Source: Darksidea phi (taxonomy: Eukaryota; Ascomycota; Dothideomycetes; Pleosporales; Lentitheciaceae). Taken from it: DNA of 64,000 nucleotides. The notes under the pieces are model-generated. The model was not told the DNA's origin. It did no database searches and was given only the letters and a program-made list of their open reading frames with translations. Shown in pieces: positions 63,599-64,000 of the stretch. A program made the translations under genes and the position numbers. Position 1 is the stretch's first letter. Every line of letters starts with the position of its first letter. The stretch covers positions 39,566 through 103,565 of the forward strand of contig JASJFT010000166.1 in assembly GCA_030770425.1 (NCBI GenBank). Direction: 5' to 3'.

Positions 63599-63927
63599 AT
63601 TAGTAGTCCCCTTTAGAATTTCTAACTAATCTAGTTTAAGTCTTATTTACTATATTTTACTATAAGGTATTACGTATTACTAAGTATTACCTAATTCTTT
63701 AATATTACCTTATTTACTATATTTTATAATAAGATATCGTATATTAAGACGACTAGTACCTTATACTTACTATATAGTCTACTTCTAATATAGGTTCTAT
63801 AATATACTAATCTCGTAACTATATAACCTCGTTCTTACTAATCTATAGATTATAAGCCTTTTTATAAATCCGTATACTATTAAGCTTTATACTAAACTAT
63901 TAGATTCGTTATAAGAAGATAGATTAG
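63599..63927. other. RIP-mutated sequence of unknown origin
   Basis: AT-rich, CpA/TpG-poor, with a short repeated motif (tttactatatttta) near 63,645 and 63,710. Not homologous by eye to the other elements of the window. Confidence 0.35.
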
Positions 63928-64000
63928 TGTTACAACCCCACGCGAATCACAGGATGCGGGGCATCCCGAGAAGGTTGGAAGCCAAGACAAGGGCTTAGTC
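63928..64000 (+). repeat. Start of an almost unmutated C-family LTR (C2), cut by the window end
   Basis: TGTTACAACCCCACGC start, GC-balanced and full of CpA. It aligns without gaps to the first 73 bp of the C LTRs at 36,611 and 57,998. Confidence 0.85.

Noticed and set aside
20030..64000. AT-rich block as a nuclear copy of mitochondrial DNA or a bacterial contaminant
   Set aside because: LTR pairs, target-site duplications and Gypsy pol order explain it, and mitochondrial DNA would not lack CpA and TpG in this way.

Overview
The window looks like a chromosome segment of a filamentous ascomycete (Pezizomycotina). A Dothideomycete is likely, but that is inference. The evidence is short introns of 44-74 bp with TACTAAC/GCTAAC-type branch sites, a chitin-modifying enzyme with hevein-type modules, an AGC kinase, a HET-domain gene, and a sharply bounded AT-rich block carrying the mutation pattern of repeat-induced point mutation (RIP).

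Positions 1-20,000 are a normal, roughly GC-balanced gene region. In order: the 3' end of a chitin deacetylase with two C-terminal chitin-binding modules; a slightly degenerate tRNA-Thr(AGT); an S6K/Psk1-like AGC kinase; a kelch-repeat protein; a mitochondrial ADCK2/Cqd1-like UbiB-family kinase rebuilt as four exons; a Baeyer-Villiger-type flavin monooxygenase in three exons; a long gene-poor stretch; a HAD (haloacid dehalogenase-like) hydrolase with a substituted motif III lysine; a broken fasciclin-domain gene; and a long five-exon gene on the minus strand. That last gene joins eleven kinesin-light-chain-type TPRs in frame to a C-terminal HET (heterokaryon incompatibility) domain. The genes do not form an obvious pathway or cluster.

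From about 20.2 kb to 63.9 kb the DNA is AT-rich and almost free of CpA and TpG, the signature of saturating RIP. It is a nest of LTR retrotransposons with matching LTR pairs and target-site duplications (TSDs). Family A' (from 20,030) is interrupted by element A (21,320-28,438, TSD agaaa) and element E (29,063-58,848, TSD ttaat/ctaat). E is interrupted by C (36,611-58,432, TSD ctatt), C by D (40,904-55,355, TSD gtaga), and D by a 402-bp solo-LTR-like insertion (47,755-48,156, TSD taaat). An inverted A'-family copy (B) starts at 61,472. An almost unmutated LTR of the C family begins at 63,928 and runs off the window. A, C, D and E all show Ty3/Gypsy pol remains ending in a recognisable chromodomain, so all four are chromoviruses. 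All are dead: their frames are full of TAG/TAA codons where CAG, CAA or TGG is expected.

The strongest observations are the TPR-HET fusion gene sitting 640 bp from the edge of the RIP block, the self-consistent five-level transposon nest, and the mutated/unmutated LTR pairs that expose the RIP spectrum directly.
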